64,000 nucleotides of DNA, from the NCBI RefSeq assembly GCF_035046485.1, contig NC_085137.1:12850252-12914251 (forward strand), read 5' to 3'. Source of the stretch: Aedes albopictus (Eukaryota > Arthropoda > Insecta > Diptera > Culicidae). The position numbers and the translations under genes are program-made. Shown here one piece after another: positions 1 through 9,931 of the stretch. The notes beneath the pieces are model-generated. The model did no database searches, was not told the DNA's origin, and saw only the letters and a list, made by a program, of their open reading frames with translations. The stretch's first letter is position 1, and every line of letters begins with the position of its first letter.

Positions 1-153
1 ATATGAATATACATGAGTTGTATATGTAGAGAAGAGAGAGAGAGAAAGTGGATAGAAATATACAAAGTAGGATGAAAAGGACGGGCCAGGGATTGAACCC
101 ATGACCTTCTGCATACGAATCAGAAGCGGTAGCCACTAGACCACCAAGCCCGT
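1..153 (-). mobile_element. tRNA-headed SINE, partial (same family as 53424-54086)
   Basis: Read on the minus strand, the element starts near 153 with a tRNA-like head. It has a 7-bp acceptor-like stem (GACGGGC paired with GCCCGTC), an A-box-like stretch (TGGTCTAGTGG) and a B box (GGTTCAATCC). The next 70 bp are a CTCT-rich body that continues off the window edge. The same head and body occur on the plus strand from 53424. The anticodon loop is the wrong length for a working tRNA, so this is a SINE and not a tRNA gene. It is truncated by the window. Confidence 0.75.
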
Positions 154-375
154 CAACGAGCCAAGGCAATACTTCTTGAAACGGTAAACTATGCTCACGT
201 CAAAAAGGCGAAAACGGCACACGAAGTGTGAGGAAGCCTGGAGAAGTTCTTCAAAAATTCCGGCCTCACCTCGCGGTTGGGTCTCCTTCACTAGCTGGTG
301 AAACCCAATTTGATGAGGTGAGTGAGGAAGCAAGCGGGGATTTCCTCCTGGCCAGGAATAGGAATTCAGAGCGAC
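154..375. other. unassigned stretch before a LINE fragment
   Basis: No gene is recognisable. The stretch leads directly into the endonuclease-like coding remains that start near 376, so it may be more diverged DNA of the same LINE. Confidence 0.4.
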
Positions 376-801
376 GATTGGAAAGTTCAGCGCCCACTAG
401 CTGACGAATGAAAACAGCCTACGGCTCATTGATTTCGTCGCCTCAAAAAATATGGCCATACGTAGCATCTTTTTCCAACACAGCCTCCCTTATCGTTACA
501 CCTGGAGATCACCACAGCAGACGGAATCTCAAATCGACCACGTTCTGATTGACGGACGGCACTTCTCCGACATTATCGACGTCAGGACCTATCGTGGCGC
601 TAACATCGACTCCGACCACTATCTGGTGATGGTCAAACTGCGCTAAAAACTTTTCGTCAACAACAATGTAAGGTACCGGCGACCGGCACGGTACAACCTA
701 GAGTGTGACTGAAGCAACGGGATGTCGCTCCACATTACGCGCAGAATCTCAAGGCAGCGTTGCCAAACGAGGGCGAGCTCGAAGTAGCCCGTCTAGAGGA
801 C

Positions 802-1292
802 TTTTTTTTATCTGTATTAACGAGATTTTTAGTAGCGGCGTCGGTGGTGTAGTGGTAAGCGTGGTTGCCTCTCACCCCAGTCGGTCTAGGTTCAATCCTA
901 GTCGACGCCGTCGGTATTTCTGAGACAAAAATATCTGATCACGCCTTCCCTCGGATAGGAAGTAAAGCCGTAGGTCCCGGCCCATGTGTTGATGGGTTCG
1001 ATATGTAGGGTGTCAGGTGTGTGTGGATGTCTCCCTGACCGTCCGTGTTTAGGCTTAGTACCAGAAATAGGCGGACGTTAAACTAGAGCTGATGCCGAAC
1101 GGTGTCGGCTCGCCAGAAATAAGAAGAAGAAGAAGAGATTTTTAGCCCTAGGCTAGTTCATCTCGGGACCCACGCTTTACTTCCCTTCCGAAGAAAGAAC
1201 TCACATTTTGCGAGTTTGTCGGAAGTGGGATTCGATCCCAGGTCCTCGGCGTGATGGTCAAGTGTTCTAACCATCACACCAGGTCCGCTCCA
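802..1292 (-). mobile_element. tRNA-headed SINE (GGAGCGGACCTGGTG family), carrying a second SINE
   Basis: On the minus strand the element starts near 1292 with a tRNA-like head (GGAGCGGACCTGGTGTGATGG, B box GGGATCGAATCCCA). It ends in an A-rich tail at 802-810. A 12-bp target duplication flanks it, at 790-801 and 1293-1304, with one mismatch. The element is split by the SINE at 833-1134. A second copy of the family lies at 18393-18800 on the plus strand. It is inserted in the LINE remains at 376-2350. Confidence 0.85.
833..1134 (+). mobile_element. tRNA-derived SINE nested in another SINE
   Basis: The 5' end looks like a tRNA: A box near GGTGTAGTGGTAAGCG, B box GGTTCAATCC, and GGCGTCG pairing with CGACGCC. 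About 200 bp of body follow, and the 3' end is (AAG)n. A perfect 11-bp target duplication (GAGATTTTTAG) lies at 822-832 and 1135-1145. It sits inside the minus-strand SINE at 802-1292, so it is the younger insertion. Confidence 0.88.
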
Positions 1293-2350
1293 CGTCTAGG
1301 GGACTGCTGGACAACCGTAAAAGCAACCACCAACGACGCAGCCAAGGGTACCATCGGGTAGGTACGTGGAAAGGAGTCGACGAAACGAGTGGTTCGACGA
1401 GGAGTGCAGAGCGATTTTGGAGGAGAAGAACGCATTAAGGACGGTAGTACTGTAACAAGGAACCCGGCAGAACGTGGAACGTTATAAACGGAGTGTGAAG
1501 AAATGGAACTGCTGTGCCTTTCCCAAGAAACACGGAAGTTCTATCAGAAGCTCAACGCATCCCGCAACGGCATTGTATCGCGAGCCGAATTATGCAGGGA
1601 TAAGGGCGGAGGCTTCTTGACAGACAAGTGTGAGGTGATCGAAAGGTGAAGGCAGCACTTCGATGAACACACGAATGGCGTGGAGATCGAAGGCACGGGA
1701 TACCACGACAACGGAGGGAACGACTACATCAGTACAGCAGATGACGGACATGAGCCAACTCCTACCCTGAGGAAACTTAAGGATGCCATTCGCCAGTTCA
1801 AAACCATCAAATCAGCTGGGAAAGGATGGTATCGTAGCTGAATTCATCAAGATGGGTCCAGAAAATTTGGCCACCCGTCTGTCTGCACCGTTTGGTAGTC
1901 AGAATGCGAGAACTTCAGAGCTATCCCATTTTGAATGCTGTCTACAAAGTGGTATCCCAGATCATCTTACGTCGTCTGTCACCTAAAACGAATGAGTTCG
2001 TGGAAAGTTATCAAGCCGGCTTCATCGACGGCCGGTCAAAAACGGACCAGATCTCCCCCGTACGGCAAATTCTCCAGCAATGCCGCGAATATCAGGTCAC
2101 AACGCATCACCTGTTCATCGACTTCAAGGCGTTATACGACAGTATCGACCGCACAGAGCTTTGGAAAATCATAGACGAAAACGGCTGTCCTGGGAAGCTG
2201 ACTAGACTGATAAGAAACGATGGAAAGTGTGCAAGACTCTCAAGCCTACTCTTTAACATCGCTCTACAAGGTGTAAAGCGACGAGCCGGGATCAACAGCC
2301 GACAGTCAACAATGTCAGTCGTAAAATTCGATAGCGCTCAGTGGAAGTGA

Positions 2351-2461
2351 TCGGAACGAAACGTCGGGAAAGGTTCAAACAACTCGTTTTTAATTTCCAT
2401 GAAGACTGCTAAGCGTTTTCCCAAAAACGGATCGTTTTGCGGTCCTCGGCAAATTTTTTCA
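2351..2461. other. unassigned, between LINE remains and retroposon
   Basis: Nothing recognisable. The 3' flank of this insertion site continues at 3158. Confidence 0.4.
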
Positions 2462-2481
2462 GGACATTTGAGACTACACTT

Positions 2482-3137
2482 GATGATGATGATGATGATT
2501 GTGTACCCACCATCAGCGCAAGGATTACCTATGGCTGCAGAGTCATACCGGAACGGAATGATCTACCTGATGGTTTGTTGTAGCAGGGTAAGCTAAATTT
2601 ACTGGAGACCTTCGGAAAACAACATGATAATTGTTATCTCGTGACAAAGTCTGGCCACCCCACGAACATTTGCCCGGAAACCAGTTCATTTAACTTCCTT
2701 AGGCTACACCTCCGAAATCCCCATATATGTCATGTTCAAATATAAAAAGTAATATTAAGGAACGAACTCACCGGGTAATCCTGACCAGCTGGTTTTCTAT
2801 GTTTGGCTTTGGTCTCAGCATGCAAACAGTCCAACCATATTATATGTGCACTCGTTCACACCACTCACTGATTCTCCGATCGTCCATCGAAGAATCCGAA
2901 AAAAAATACATAAGCGAGAATACCCGACGCACTGAAAAACAATCTCTTGGATGCTAGCATTTCCGAACTCGGAATAACGACGAACACGAGCACCACGATG
3001 CGGGCAATGTGGTCTCTTGCCACCGAGCCATCGTCGATCGTTTACACAAAGTGCGAACAAAAAACACAAAGAAAAATACGAAAACGCGGGAACGACGAAA
3101 TGCGGTAAGTTTCAGCCTCCACGCCCTGCTTGTCACT
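2482..3137 (-). mobile_element. Retroposed segment with 20-bp target duplication and (ATC)n tail
   Basis: A perfect 20-bp direct repeat at 2462-2481 and 3138-3157 brackets 656 bp. The segment starts on the plus strand with TGATGATGATGATGATGATTG. On the minus strand this is an (ATC)n tail, as expected at the 3' end of a LINE-mobilised sequence. No protein or tRNA head was recognised, so it may be the 5'-truncated end of a LINE or a SINE of unknown origin. Confidence 0.7.
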
Positions 3138-3157
3138 GGACATTTGAGACTACACTT

Positions 3158-3442
3158 TAACATAAACGGTTACATCGTTTTAGAATTATTTTAATATTTT
3201 ATAAGGAATTTTGAAAAAAAAGTAAAATCCCATACATATTTCAATCGCACCTCGAACTGGATAGTTCGCAATCGATCATTTGCAGAACTTGTCTCGCGCT
3301 CACCGCATCTGGTATCTTAACGAATACTTCTCAGCCTAGCCAGATACATGTTTGACCGTTTCAAAGCATGTATGTACCTCTATTGAAGAACAATTTTCAC
3401 TCTTCATGAGTTGTTGGCTAAGTATTTGTACATTCGATAGCC
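3158..3442. other. AT-rich unassigned stretch
   Basis: No coding similarity or clear repeat structure was seen. Confidence 0.4.
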
Positions 3443-3698
3443 TTAAGGAGAAACTTCAAAGATTACCAATATGGCTGCCACAATGGCCACCTTGAACGTG
3501 AGTAGGGGACGTTTTCAAGAGCACAAACCTTAAAAATTCGTAAACAAATGCGCTCGAATTGGAAATTCTGCCTCTTTTTGCAAGTGAACAAAGCCAGGAT
3601 AATCAAGTGCGGCTTGGTTCGATGCTTCGTTCGTCAGATTTGTGCCTCTAAAGTTTGTATGCAAAATTGCAATGGGATTTCTTGATGTTTCACCTTAA
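3443..3698. mobile_element. TTAA MITE, copy 1
   Basis: The element is bounded by TTAA on both sides, with termini TTAAGGAGAAAC and GTTTCACCTTAA. A near-identical copy lies at 39321-39573 and a shorter relative at 59268-59476. There is no coding capacity. TTAA duplication is typical of piggyBac-type transposases, which is inference here. Confidence 0.82.
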
Positions 3699-3701
3699 AA
3701 A

Positions 3702-4375
3702 ATTAAAGTCCTGAACATGAATGGAAGGTCGGTTCGTAGCAAAACTTTCGAGTTAGTTAATTTTATACAACTCCATGAAATGGACGTTGTAGTTTTGACG
3801 GAGACTTGATTACAGCCGAATACGTCGTTCTTCACCCTCGACTTCTCGTGTATTATTAGGCTAGATCGTCCACGTTCTGTAGCCGATCGCGGTGGTGGAG
3901 TAGCGGTTTTGGTGCGAAGGGATATCACATACCTACACAGTGCTTGAGCATGCGATGACTAAAATTATTGAAGCAGTCGTATTCGCATTCGCTTGGTCAA
4001 CAACTGCCTCAACATAGTAGCTGCGTATTTTGCCGGTAGCCGATCGAAAGAAGATTTGTTGAAGTTCAAGCACGCCATCAAGTCACTCATTCGAAGTTCT
4101 GAAGCTTTTGTCATCGCTGGAGATTTTAATGCATTACATCGTCTGTGGTATTGCAACAGAGCCAATGCGGACGATAATATACTGGCGAAATTACTACAGA
4201 CCTCCAACTTCTACGTTCCAGAGAACCCTATCTACCAGTTGGTCCCGGCAGACCCTCGGTTATGGTTCTTGTGCTATCAAATAACCTACTGAACATGACA
4301 GTTACAGTAGTTTACCACGATCTCTTCAGATCATCTCCCAAACACATTCGAATTGACCGCTGGATTTGGCGTTGC
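3702..4375 (+). mobile_element. Jockey-like LINE, endonuclease fragment
   Basis: Plus-strand frames, broken by a stop and a frameshift near 3810-3960, read as the AP-like endonuclease of a Jockey-type LINE. They start with VLNMNGRSVRSK near 3708, then VVVLTET, GGGVAVLVRR near 3895-3925, GDFNALHRLW near 4120-4150, and SDHLP near 4330. No RT follows. The fragment starts next to the TTAA MITE and ends near a 76-bp palindrome. Confidence 0.72.
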
Positions 4376-4438
4376 GATCCAGTACTTACCTTTATACCTT
4401 GTTGGCTACAAAGTAACTTTACTCCAATGCCGAGCGTA

Positions 4439-4518
4439 TACTGCCGTGAATCGCATATCAGTCCCATCTTTGCTGGATTTCCTATGCAAATGGGACAGAT
4501 ATGCGATTCACGGCAGTA
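4439..4518. repeat. Mini-foldback element, copy 1
   Basis: The two halves are inverted copies: CTGCCGTGAATCGCATAT at the left and its complement at the right, ending CACGGCAG, with a short spacer. TA flanks both ends. A second copy is at 39926-39998, so this is a dispersed element and not a chance hairpin. Confidence 0.8.
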
Positions 4519-4993
4519 TAGTAGAGCACCATCTTCGTCGGTCTTGGGCGATGTTCCTCCAGTTTCCCCGAACGTGTAGGGATCGTAGATCTTCTTCAAC
4601 CGCGTGCAGCCAGCGAGTTCGCGGCCGCCCACGAAGTCGCCTACCTCTACCGGGTTCTCTGCTGAATATTGTTTTCGCTATTCTTTCTTCCGACATTCGC
4701 ACTACGTGTCCAGCCCACTGAAGTCTGCCGTATTTTATACGTTTCACAATATTCGCATCTTCGTACACTTGGTACAACTCGTGATTCATGCGTCTGCGCC
4801 ACACTCCATTTTCTCGTTTCCCACCGAGAATTGTCCGCAGCACTTTGCGCTCAAAAACTCCAAAAGCTTTTCGGTCTACCTCCTTTAACGTCCACGCTTC
4901 GTGACCGTAGAGGGCAACCGGAAGAATCAGCGTCTTATACAGAGCGAATTTTGTTTGCGTTTGCAAGTTACGGGACCTAAGCTGGCTACGCAA
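4508..4993 (-). pseudogene. C-terminal part of the RTE-like RT, frameshifted
   Basis: The 161-residue frame begins RSQLRSRNLQTQTKFALYK and includes LPVALYGHEAWTL and RLQWAGHVVRM, which are typical of the region after the RT domain in these LINEs. It continues the 4927-7455 protein in a shifted frame, overlapping it by 67 bp of DNA. It has no independent start. Confidence 0.8.
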
Positions 4994-7455
4994 TCCGTAA
5001 AAGGCCCTATTCGCCTTTTCACTTCACGGGAAACGTCATTGTCACATGTCACAAGTGTTCCAAGATAAACAAATTCTTCAACAACTTCAAACACTTCCCC
5101 ATCAATCACTACCTCAGCACTAACACCACTAGGCCTGCTTCTGTCTCTACCCGCTATCATGTACTTCGTCTTGGTAGAGTTAATCGTCAAGCCTATCCTC
5201 GCTGTCTCTCTCTTCAGAGGAGCATAAGCTTCCTCCACTGCCCTACGATCGATGCCGATGAGATCAATATCGTCCGCAAAACCAAGGAGCATGTGCGACC
5301 GTGTGATGATAGAGCCATTCCTCTGCACGCCTGACCTCCTAATCGCTCCTTCGAGTACAATGTTGAACAATAAATTTGAAAGAGCATCCCCCTGCTTCAA
5401 TCCATCCAAGGTCACAAACGACGTAGACACTTCGTCCGCGATCCGAATACTTGATTTTGATCCATCCAGCGTTGCGCGTATCAGCCTAATTAGTTTCGCC
5501 GGAAAACCATGTTCTGACATTATCTGCCAAAGCTCATTTCTTTTCACTGAATCGTATGCTGCTTTAAAATCAATGAACAGATGGTGAGTCTGCAAGTTAT
5601 ATTCCCGAAATTTATCTAGGATCATCCGCAGGGTAAACATTTGATCCGTCGTTGATCGGCCCTCACGAAAACCAGCCTGGTATTCGCCGACGAAGGACTC
5701 CTCAAGAGGTCGCAGTCTGTTGAACAGGACACGCGACAGTATCTTATACGCCGAATTTAAAAGGGTAATCCCTCTGTAATCGGCACACTCCAGTCTGTGC
5801 CCTTTCTTGTAGATTGGGCATATAAGGCCATCCAACCAACTGGTGGGCAATTCTTCATCCTCCCAAATCTTTATAATAATCTGATGGATTGATTGATGTA
5901 GCTGCTCGCTTCCGTGCTTAAGAAGTTCGACCGAGATCTCGTCCTTCCCAGCAGCCTTGCTGTTTTTCAGCTCCTTAAGGGCCTTTTTAACCTCATCCAG
6001 TGTTGGTGGTTCCACTGCTTGACTGTCATCCATTATGTTAATCCTGTTCCTGGGTGCTCCTTCGCTGCTACCATTCAACAAATCTTCGAAGTGCTCCTTC
6101 CACCTGGCTGCCACCATTGTTTTGTCTGTCAGCAAATTTCCTTCCCGGTCATTGCACATGGCGGGCATTGGTGCAGTCTTGTGCCGCGCGTCATTGACAG
6201 TTGCATAAAATCTCCGCATATCGTTCCTGTCCATACTTTCCTGCGCTTCAGCAATAACACTCTCTTTGTGTTGCCGTTTTTTCCTGCGATGGATTCGTTT
6301 CTCTTCTGCTCTTGTCACCCTGTACCGCTCTCTGTTCTGCCGGGTACCGGCCACTAGCATTCGACTTCTGGCGGCATTCTTTTCGTTCGTCGCTCGTTGG
6401 CAGTCCTCGTCAAACCAACCATTACGTTGGCGTCGCTGAGCGGTACCAATCACCTCTTGCGCTGTTGTTGTGACTGCTTCGTGGATACTTCCCCATAAGC
6501 TGTTGACATCTCCAGATCCGTTGATCTCTCCTATCCTCTCGTTTAGCTTCTGATGGTACTGTGCAGCAACCCCTTCGGCTAACAAGCGCTGGATATTGAA
6601 ACGCATCGTCCTGTTGTTTCTTGAACTCGTGACGCTGGATAATCGCGCCCGAATTTTAGCGGCTACAAGATAATGATCCGAGTCGATGTTCGGGCCTCTG
6701 TAGGACCTCACATCTATGACGTCCGAGAAATGTCGCCCGTCGACCAGCACGTGGTCTATCTGGGAGCAAGTGTCACCACTCGGGTGTCGCCAGGTGTGTT
6801 TTCGGATATTCTTACGTGCGAAGTAGGTACTGCTGATTGCCATCCCTCTAGCAGCAGCGAATGTCACAAGGCGCAGACCATTATCGTTGGTAACAGAATG
6901 AAGGCTTTCCGTTCCAATGACAGGCCGAAAGAAACTTTCTCTGCCGATCTGCGCATTTGCATCTCCGATGACTATTTTGACATCTTGTTTTCGGCACTCT
7001 CCGTAGGCTTTATCAAGGCTCTCATAGAACTCATCCTTCATGTCATCGGGTTTGTCGTTCGTTGGCGCATAGATGCTGATCAGGCTGTAGTTGAAGAACT
7101 TGCCCTTCATCCTCAACACACAGATTCGGTCGCTTATCGGCTTCCACCGAATAACTCGCTTCATCTGCTTCCCGATCACTGTAAAGCCAACTCCGCGTTC
7201 TGCCTTATCGCCGCCGCTGTAGTAGATGTGGTACTTGAATGAAGTGTTGGCGATGGGATCCACCGCTCGGAATTCGCGTTCTCCAGTTTTGGGCCAGCGT
7301 ATCTCCTGGATAGCGGCCACATTAACGCCGACATTCTGCAGTTCACGAGCCAGGAGTCCAACACGTGCGGGTTCATTCAAAGTTCTCACGTTCCAAGATC
7401 CGACTTTCCAATCGTTGTCCTTTATTCGTTGCCGGGTCTGTTGCCGTTGAATCAA
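4927..7455 (-). CDS. APE endonuclease-reverse transcriptase of RTE-like LINE
   Basis: The 842-residue frame encodes the enzyme that nicks target DNA and reverse-transcribes the element RNA at the nick. The N-terminal endonuclease has WNVRTL (N22), QEIRW (E51), YAPTND (129-134), GDANAQIG (D165, N167) and SDHYLV near 260. The RT part has GKDEISVELLK, YRGITLLN, YQAGFREGRSTTDQ, HHLFIDFKAAYDS and the catalytic FADD at 726-729. Similar proteins are often mis-named craniofacial development protein 2-like. The frame ends prematurely: from about residue 820 it leaves the family sequence, which continues in another frame at 4508-4993. A single frameshift or small deletion would explain this, so the copy is probably dead but young. 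Clade assignment to RTE is by overall resemblance. Confidence 0.88.
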   Translation of the reverse strand: MIQRQQTRQRIKDNDWKVGSWNVRTLNEPARVGLLARELQNVGVNVAAIQEIRWPKTGEREFRAVDPIANTSFKYHIYYSGGDKAERGVGFTVIGKQMKRVIRWKPISDRICVLRMKGKFFNYSLISIYAPTNDKPDDMKDEFYESLDKAYGECRKQDVKIVIGDANAQIGRESFFRPVIGTESLHSVTNDNGLRLVTFAAARGMAISSTYFARKNIRKHTWRHPSGDTCSQIDHVLVDGRHFSDVIDVRSYRGPNIDSDHYLVAAKIRARLSSVTSSRNNRTMRFNIQRLLAEGVAAQYHQKLNERIGEINGSGDVNSLWGSIHEAVTTTAQEVIGTAQRRQRNGWFDEDCQRATNEKNAARSRMLVAGTRQNRERYRVTRAEEKRIHRRKKRQHKESVIAEAQESMDRNDMRRFYATVNDARHKTAPMPAMCNDREGNLLTDKTMVAARWKEHFEDLLNGSSEGAPRNRINIMDDSQAVEPPTLDEVKKALKELKNSKAAGKDEISVELLKHGSEQLHQSIHQIIIKIWEDEELPTSWLDGLICPIYKKGHRLECADYRGITLLNSAYKILSRVLFNRLRPLEESFVGEYQAGFREGRSTTDQMFTLRMILDKFREYNLQTHHLFIDFKAAYDSVKRNELWQIMSEHGFPAKLIRLIRATLDGSKSSIRIADEVSTSFVTLDGLKQGDALSNLLFNIVLEGAIRRSGVQRNGSIITRSHMLLGFADDIDLIGIDRRAVEEAYAPLKRETARIGLTINSTKTKYMIAGRDRSRPSGVSAEVVIDGEVFEVVEEFVYLGTLVTCDNDVSREVKRRIGPFTDCVASLGPVTCKRKQNSLCIRR

Positions 7456-7760
7456 TCCGTTTATTCTACTATTGCTTTTCTGGGTGTTTGAAGTTTTTCA
7501 GCAGGCTACCTTACCGGGGCCGCGCTGCCTACATTGCGTTGAAGGGGCTGCCTTCTTAGGTATAGCTGACGCAATACAGCATTTCATACTCAGCCGCTGG
7601 ATGCCAGAACAGACGCTGTTTGAGCCGCACCTCCTTGGTGAACAGACGCTCGGGACGTACCTCCTCAATCTAGCTGAAGTCAGAAGGACAACAGTGCCCA
7701 GGCTGCACTACCAGCTAAGCACACAACTCTTAGCTGGCGGTCTTTGTCGTTTGACCCGTG

Positions 7761-8049
7761 GAAGCATGAGGTAGGAACTTGTGAGGACCAGAGCTATGGT
7801 GGACGCTCTCCTTATCGACTCACCGTTTTGCAGCCCAGTACACGTAGTACGTTTTGCGATCCAGTACATACAGACAAATCCATTGCTACGACAGAGCAAA
7901 TTGGTAATTGCTGGAGGAAAGCCCGTGTTTTTGCGGACAGCTTCTCTAAAGCACACAATAACTCATTGCCTGGAGACCCTACCATCAACAACGATGTAGA
8001 GGCAACTAGCTACCCTATCAGAACAACACGTCTATAATATTGACTGGTC
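7761..8049. other. unassigned between two LINE pieces
   Basis: No protein or repeat was recognised. Confidence 0.4.
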
Positions 8050-8480
8050 CTCATATACCAAACCTAAAGAGGTCAACGACAACATCCGAAGGCTCGTGAA
8101 GAAGAAAGCATCCGGTTTGGATGACATCAAGAATATTTATTTGTTTGAAGCAAATACCTCGAAAAGGCTTGGTTTGCTTAAAGAAAATTTATAACGCCTG
8201 CATCAAACATTGCTATTTTCTTCAGCTGTGGAAACACGTTTAGGTAATAGCTATTGCGAAGCCTAACAAAGACAGAGAACTATCAGTCACTAAGTCTCCT
8301 CAGTACTATGAGTAAAAATCTCAAGCGGCTTATTCTAGCTAGAATGAATCAGCATCTTGACAAGCACGAATTCATTCCGAATGAACAGCTCGGATTTAAA
8401 AAAGCACATTCAACTAACCATCAGCCAATTTCCCGAACAATCTATCAAGCTTGGCGCTCTCCTTCCTGAAAAACAGTAGC
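8050..8480 (+). mobile_element. Jockey-like LINE, RT fragment
   Basis: Broken plus-strand frames resemble the RT start of a Jockey-type LINE: VKKKASGLDDI near 8095-8130, then a block with YQSLSLLSTMSKNLKRLILA near 8284-8343 and EQLGFKKAHSTNHQ near 8387-8425. The catalytic YADD-type motif is absent. It could belong to the same original element as 3702-4375, separated by the RTE-like insertion, but this cannot be shown. Confidence 0.7.
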
Positions 8481-8938
8481 AAAGCATTTGGGGCCATCGA
8501 CGACGAAATCACAAAAATACTTTTTGATTTCATGAATTCCAATCATGGTTCCATCTCGCCCAACCATAAATTTATGAATGTGGTTGAAAAGCATAAGAAC
8601 GATAGACAGAATCATAAAAATAATTCTTGATCTTATGAATTCTATTCATGGTTATCGGCTAATTTATTCATAAATTCATGGTTATATTTTTCATTTTTGG
8701 TCGTCGAAAGCCAAAACAATAACGGGTACATTGCGTTACGGTGAAATAAAACATAAGAACATGAATTAAAATCATGGTGTATATTTATAACATAAAATCA
8801 TAAGGTTATCGGGAAATCATGAGTTATATTCAAGATTTTGGGAATGGATTTGTTTCCGTGTTCTCGATTGTTTCCAGCCACCGAAATCAGAGCGAATGGT
8901 TATGTGTAGATGATGCCATCTAAATTTCATTAGAATTG
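8481..8938. other. AT-rich stretch with repeated CATGAATT/AATTCATG words
   Basis: Many short inverted words (CATGAATT, AATTCATG, TTCATGGTTAT) occur. GACGACGAAATC near 8499 has a loose inverse near 8700. It may be a decayed foldback MITE. No gene. Confidence 0.4.
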
Positions 8939-8945
8939 GTTTAGT

Positions 8946-9202
8946 CACAGACAAACAGACGTATCACCTTGAACGATTTTCATGGAAAACCATCGCCCAG
9001 TTCACACTACCATCACCTGGTGGAAAAGTTGCACGAATCACTGTGTTGTGCCATATCGTCAACAGAAGGCGCTAGTGGGAAACGTCAAACACATAGAAAA
9101 ACGATGCGCGCGCCTCTGGTTGTGAAAGCCACAACTATGAAAATTTAAAATGATTGTCGACCACGCTGGAAATTTCGCAAGTGTTACGTCTGTTTGTCTG
9201 TG
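8946..9202. mobile_element. MITE with 7-bp target duplication GTTTAGT
   Basis: Terminal inverted repeats of about 22 bp begin CACAGACAAACAGACGTA, with the second T/A position mismatched. They are flanked by GTTTAGT at 8939-8945 and 9203-9209. It is 257 bp long with no coding. The target-duplication length and first bases match those of the family at 10988-11214, but the body differs. Confidence 0.85.
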
Positions 9203-9209
9203 GTTTAGT

Positions 9210-9690
9210 GTTGATGGAGGTATATTTGATGCGAGAAATTTAGATTTCGGGAATCTTGTACAAACAAAGAATAAAAATAACAAATAATTTAAGTATATGT
9301 AACGCTTGAGTCAGAAATACAGAACCGATTACAATACAGTTCGGATTCGCTGGTTGGGTCACGACTGCGCCCCGATTAGCGAATCGTGTTCGTTCGTTGG
9401 TGCAACTGACAACTGATCAAAATGCTCTAGACACACGCAAGTGACGAGAAATACGTCACGGAACACTCACATACTTGCGCAAACGTTCTGTATACAGGAG
9501 CTGTAATGCGACGGCGGTCAGACGTCAAACTCGTTTTGACATCTATTTTGACATTGACAGTGCTTTTTAGTTGGGTTTTACCCCAACCAGTGAACATTCA
9601 ATCATCGAGACAGCCCATCTAACGAGCTCTCAACGAACGAATCGTCACTGTATATATATTTTTTTCTGTACGTGGCGTATGTATGTAGAA
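9210..9690. other. unassigned
   Basis: No coding similarity. Some blocks such as ACAGTGCTTTTTAGTTGGG suggest old MITE remains, but no boundaries were found. Confidence 0.35.
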
Positions 9691-9692
9691 AT

Positions 9693-9931
9693 ATTGCAGA
9701 CTACATCCCAAATTGGACTATCACACTTTTTTTGGTACGCCTAAAAAGTGTGATAAAAGTGCACATTTGCCTCGGATCGTCTCGACGTCTTCGGTGCACT
9801 TATTCCTCCATTTACAAGGAATAAGTGCACCGAAGACCTCAACTCGATCCGACGTGGCCCTGCGCTGCAATCACACTTTGAAGGTGTGTGCAAACTATTG
9901 TGTCAGTCCAATTTGGGGTGCAGTCAGCAAT
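9693..9931. mobile_element. Foldback MITE
   Basis: The left end GACTACATCCCAAATTGGACT mirrors the right end (complement of AGTCCAATTTGGGGTGCAGTC). Inside are two further inverted pairs: ATCACACTTTTT with AAAAAGTGTGAT, and a long pair around GTCTTCGGTGCACTTATTCC near 9790-9835. No coding. Confidence 0.75.

Larger units (their letters stand above)
376..2350 (+). mobile_element. Decayed RTE-like non-LTR retrotransposon (APE and RT pieces)
   Basis: Broken plus-strand reading frames match an AP-endonuclease plus reverse-transcriptase protein of the kind encoded intact at 4927-7455. Near 400-646 the end of the endonuclease is readable, with QIDHVLIDGRHFSD and the catalytic SDHYLV. After an interruption by SINEs (790-1304), remains of the linker and RT follow. 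They include KSAGKDGI near 1810, the block YQAGFIDGRSKTDQ near 2010-2050 and HHLFIDFKALYDS near 2105-2145. Stops, frameshifts and a missing FADD region show it is dead. Residues differ at many positions from the 4.9-7.5 kb element, so it is a different copy or subfamily. Confidence 0.8.
4508..7760 (-). mobile_element. RTE-like non-LTR retrotransposon, near complete
   Basis: The minus-strand element holds one long APE-RT frame (7455 down to 4927) and, after a frame change near 5010, its C-terminal part (4993 down to 4508). Upstream on the minus strand, 7456 to about 7760 is noncoding and would be the 5' UTR. The exact ends are not certain because no target duplication was identified. It lies upstream of the first visible Strip exon and in the opposite orientation. 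Confidence 0.8.

Noticed and set aside
4512..4721. Plus-strand frames opposite the RTE-like element (also 5252-5587, 5914-6357, 6673-7242)
   Set aside because: They are antisense shadows of the LINE reading frame.
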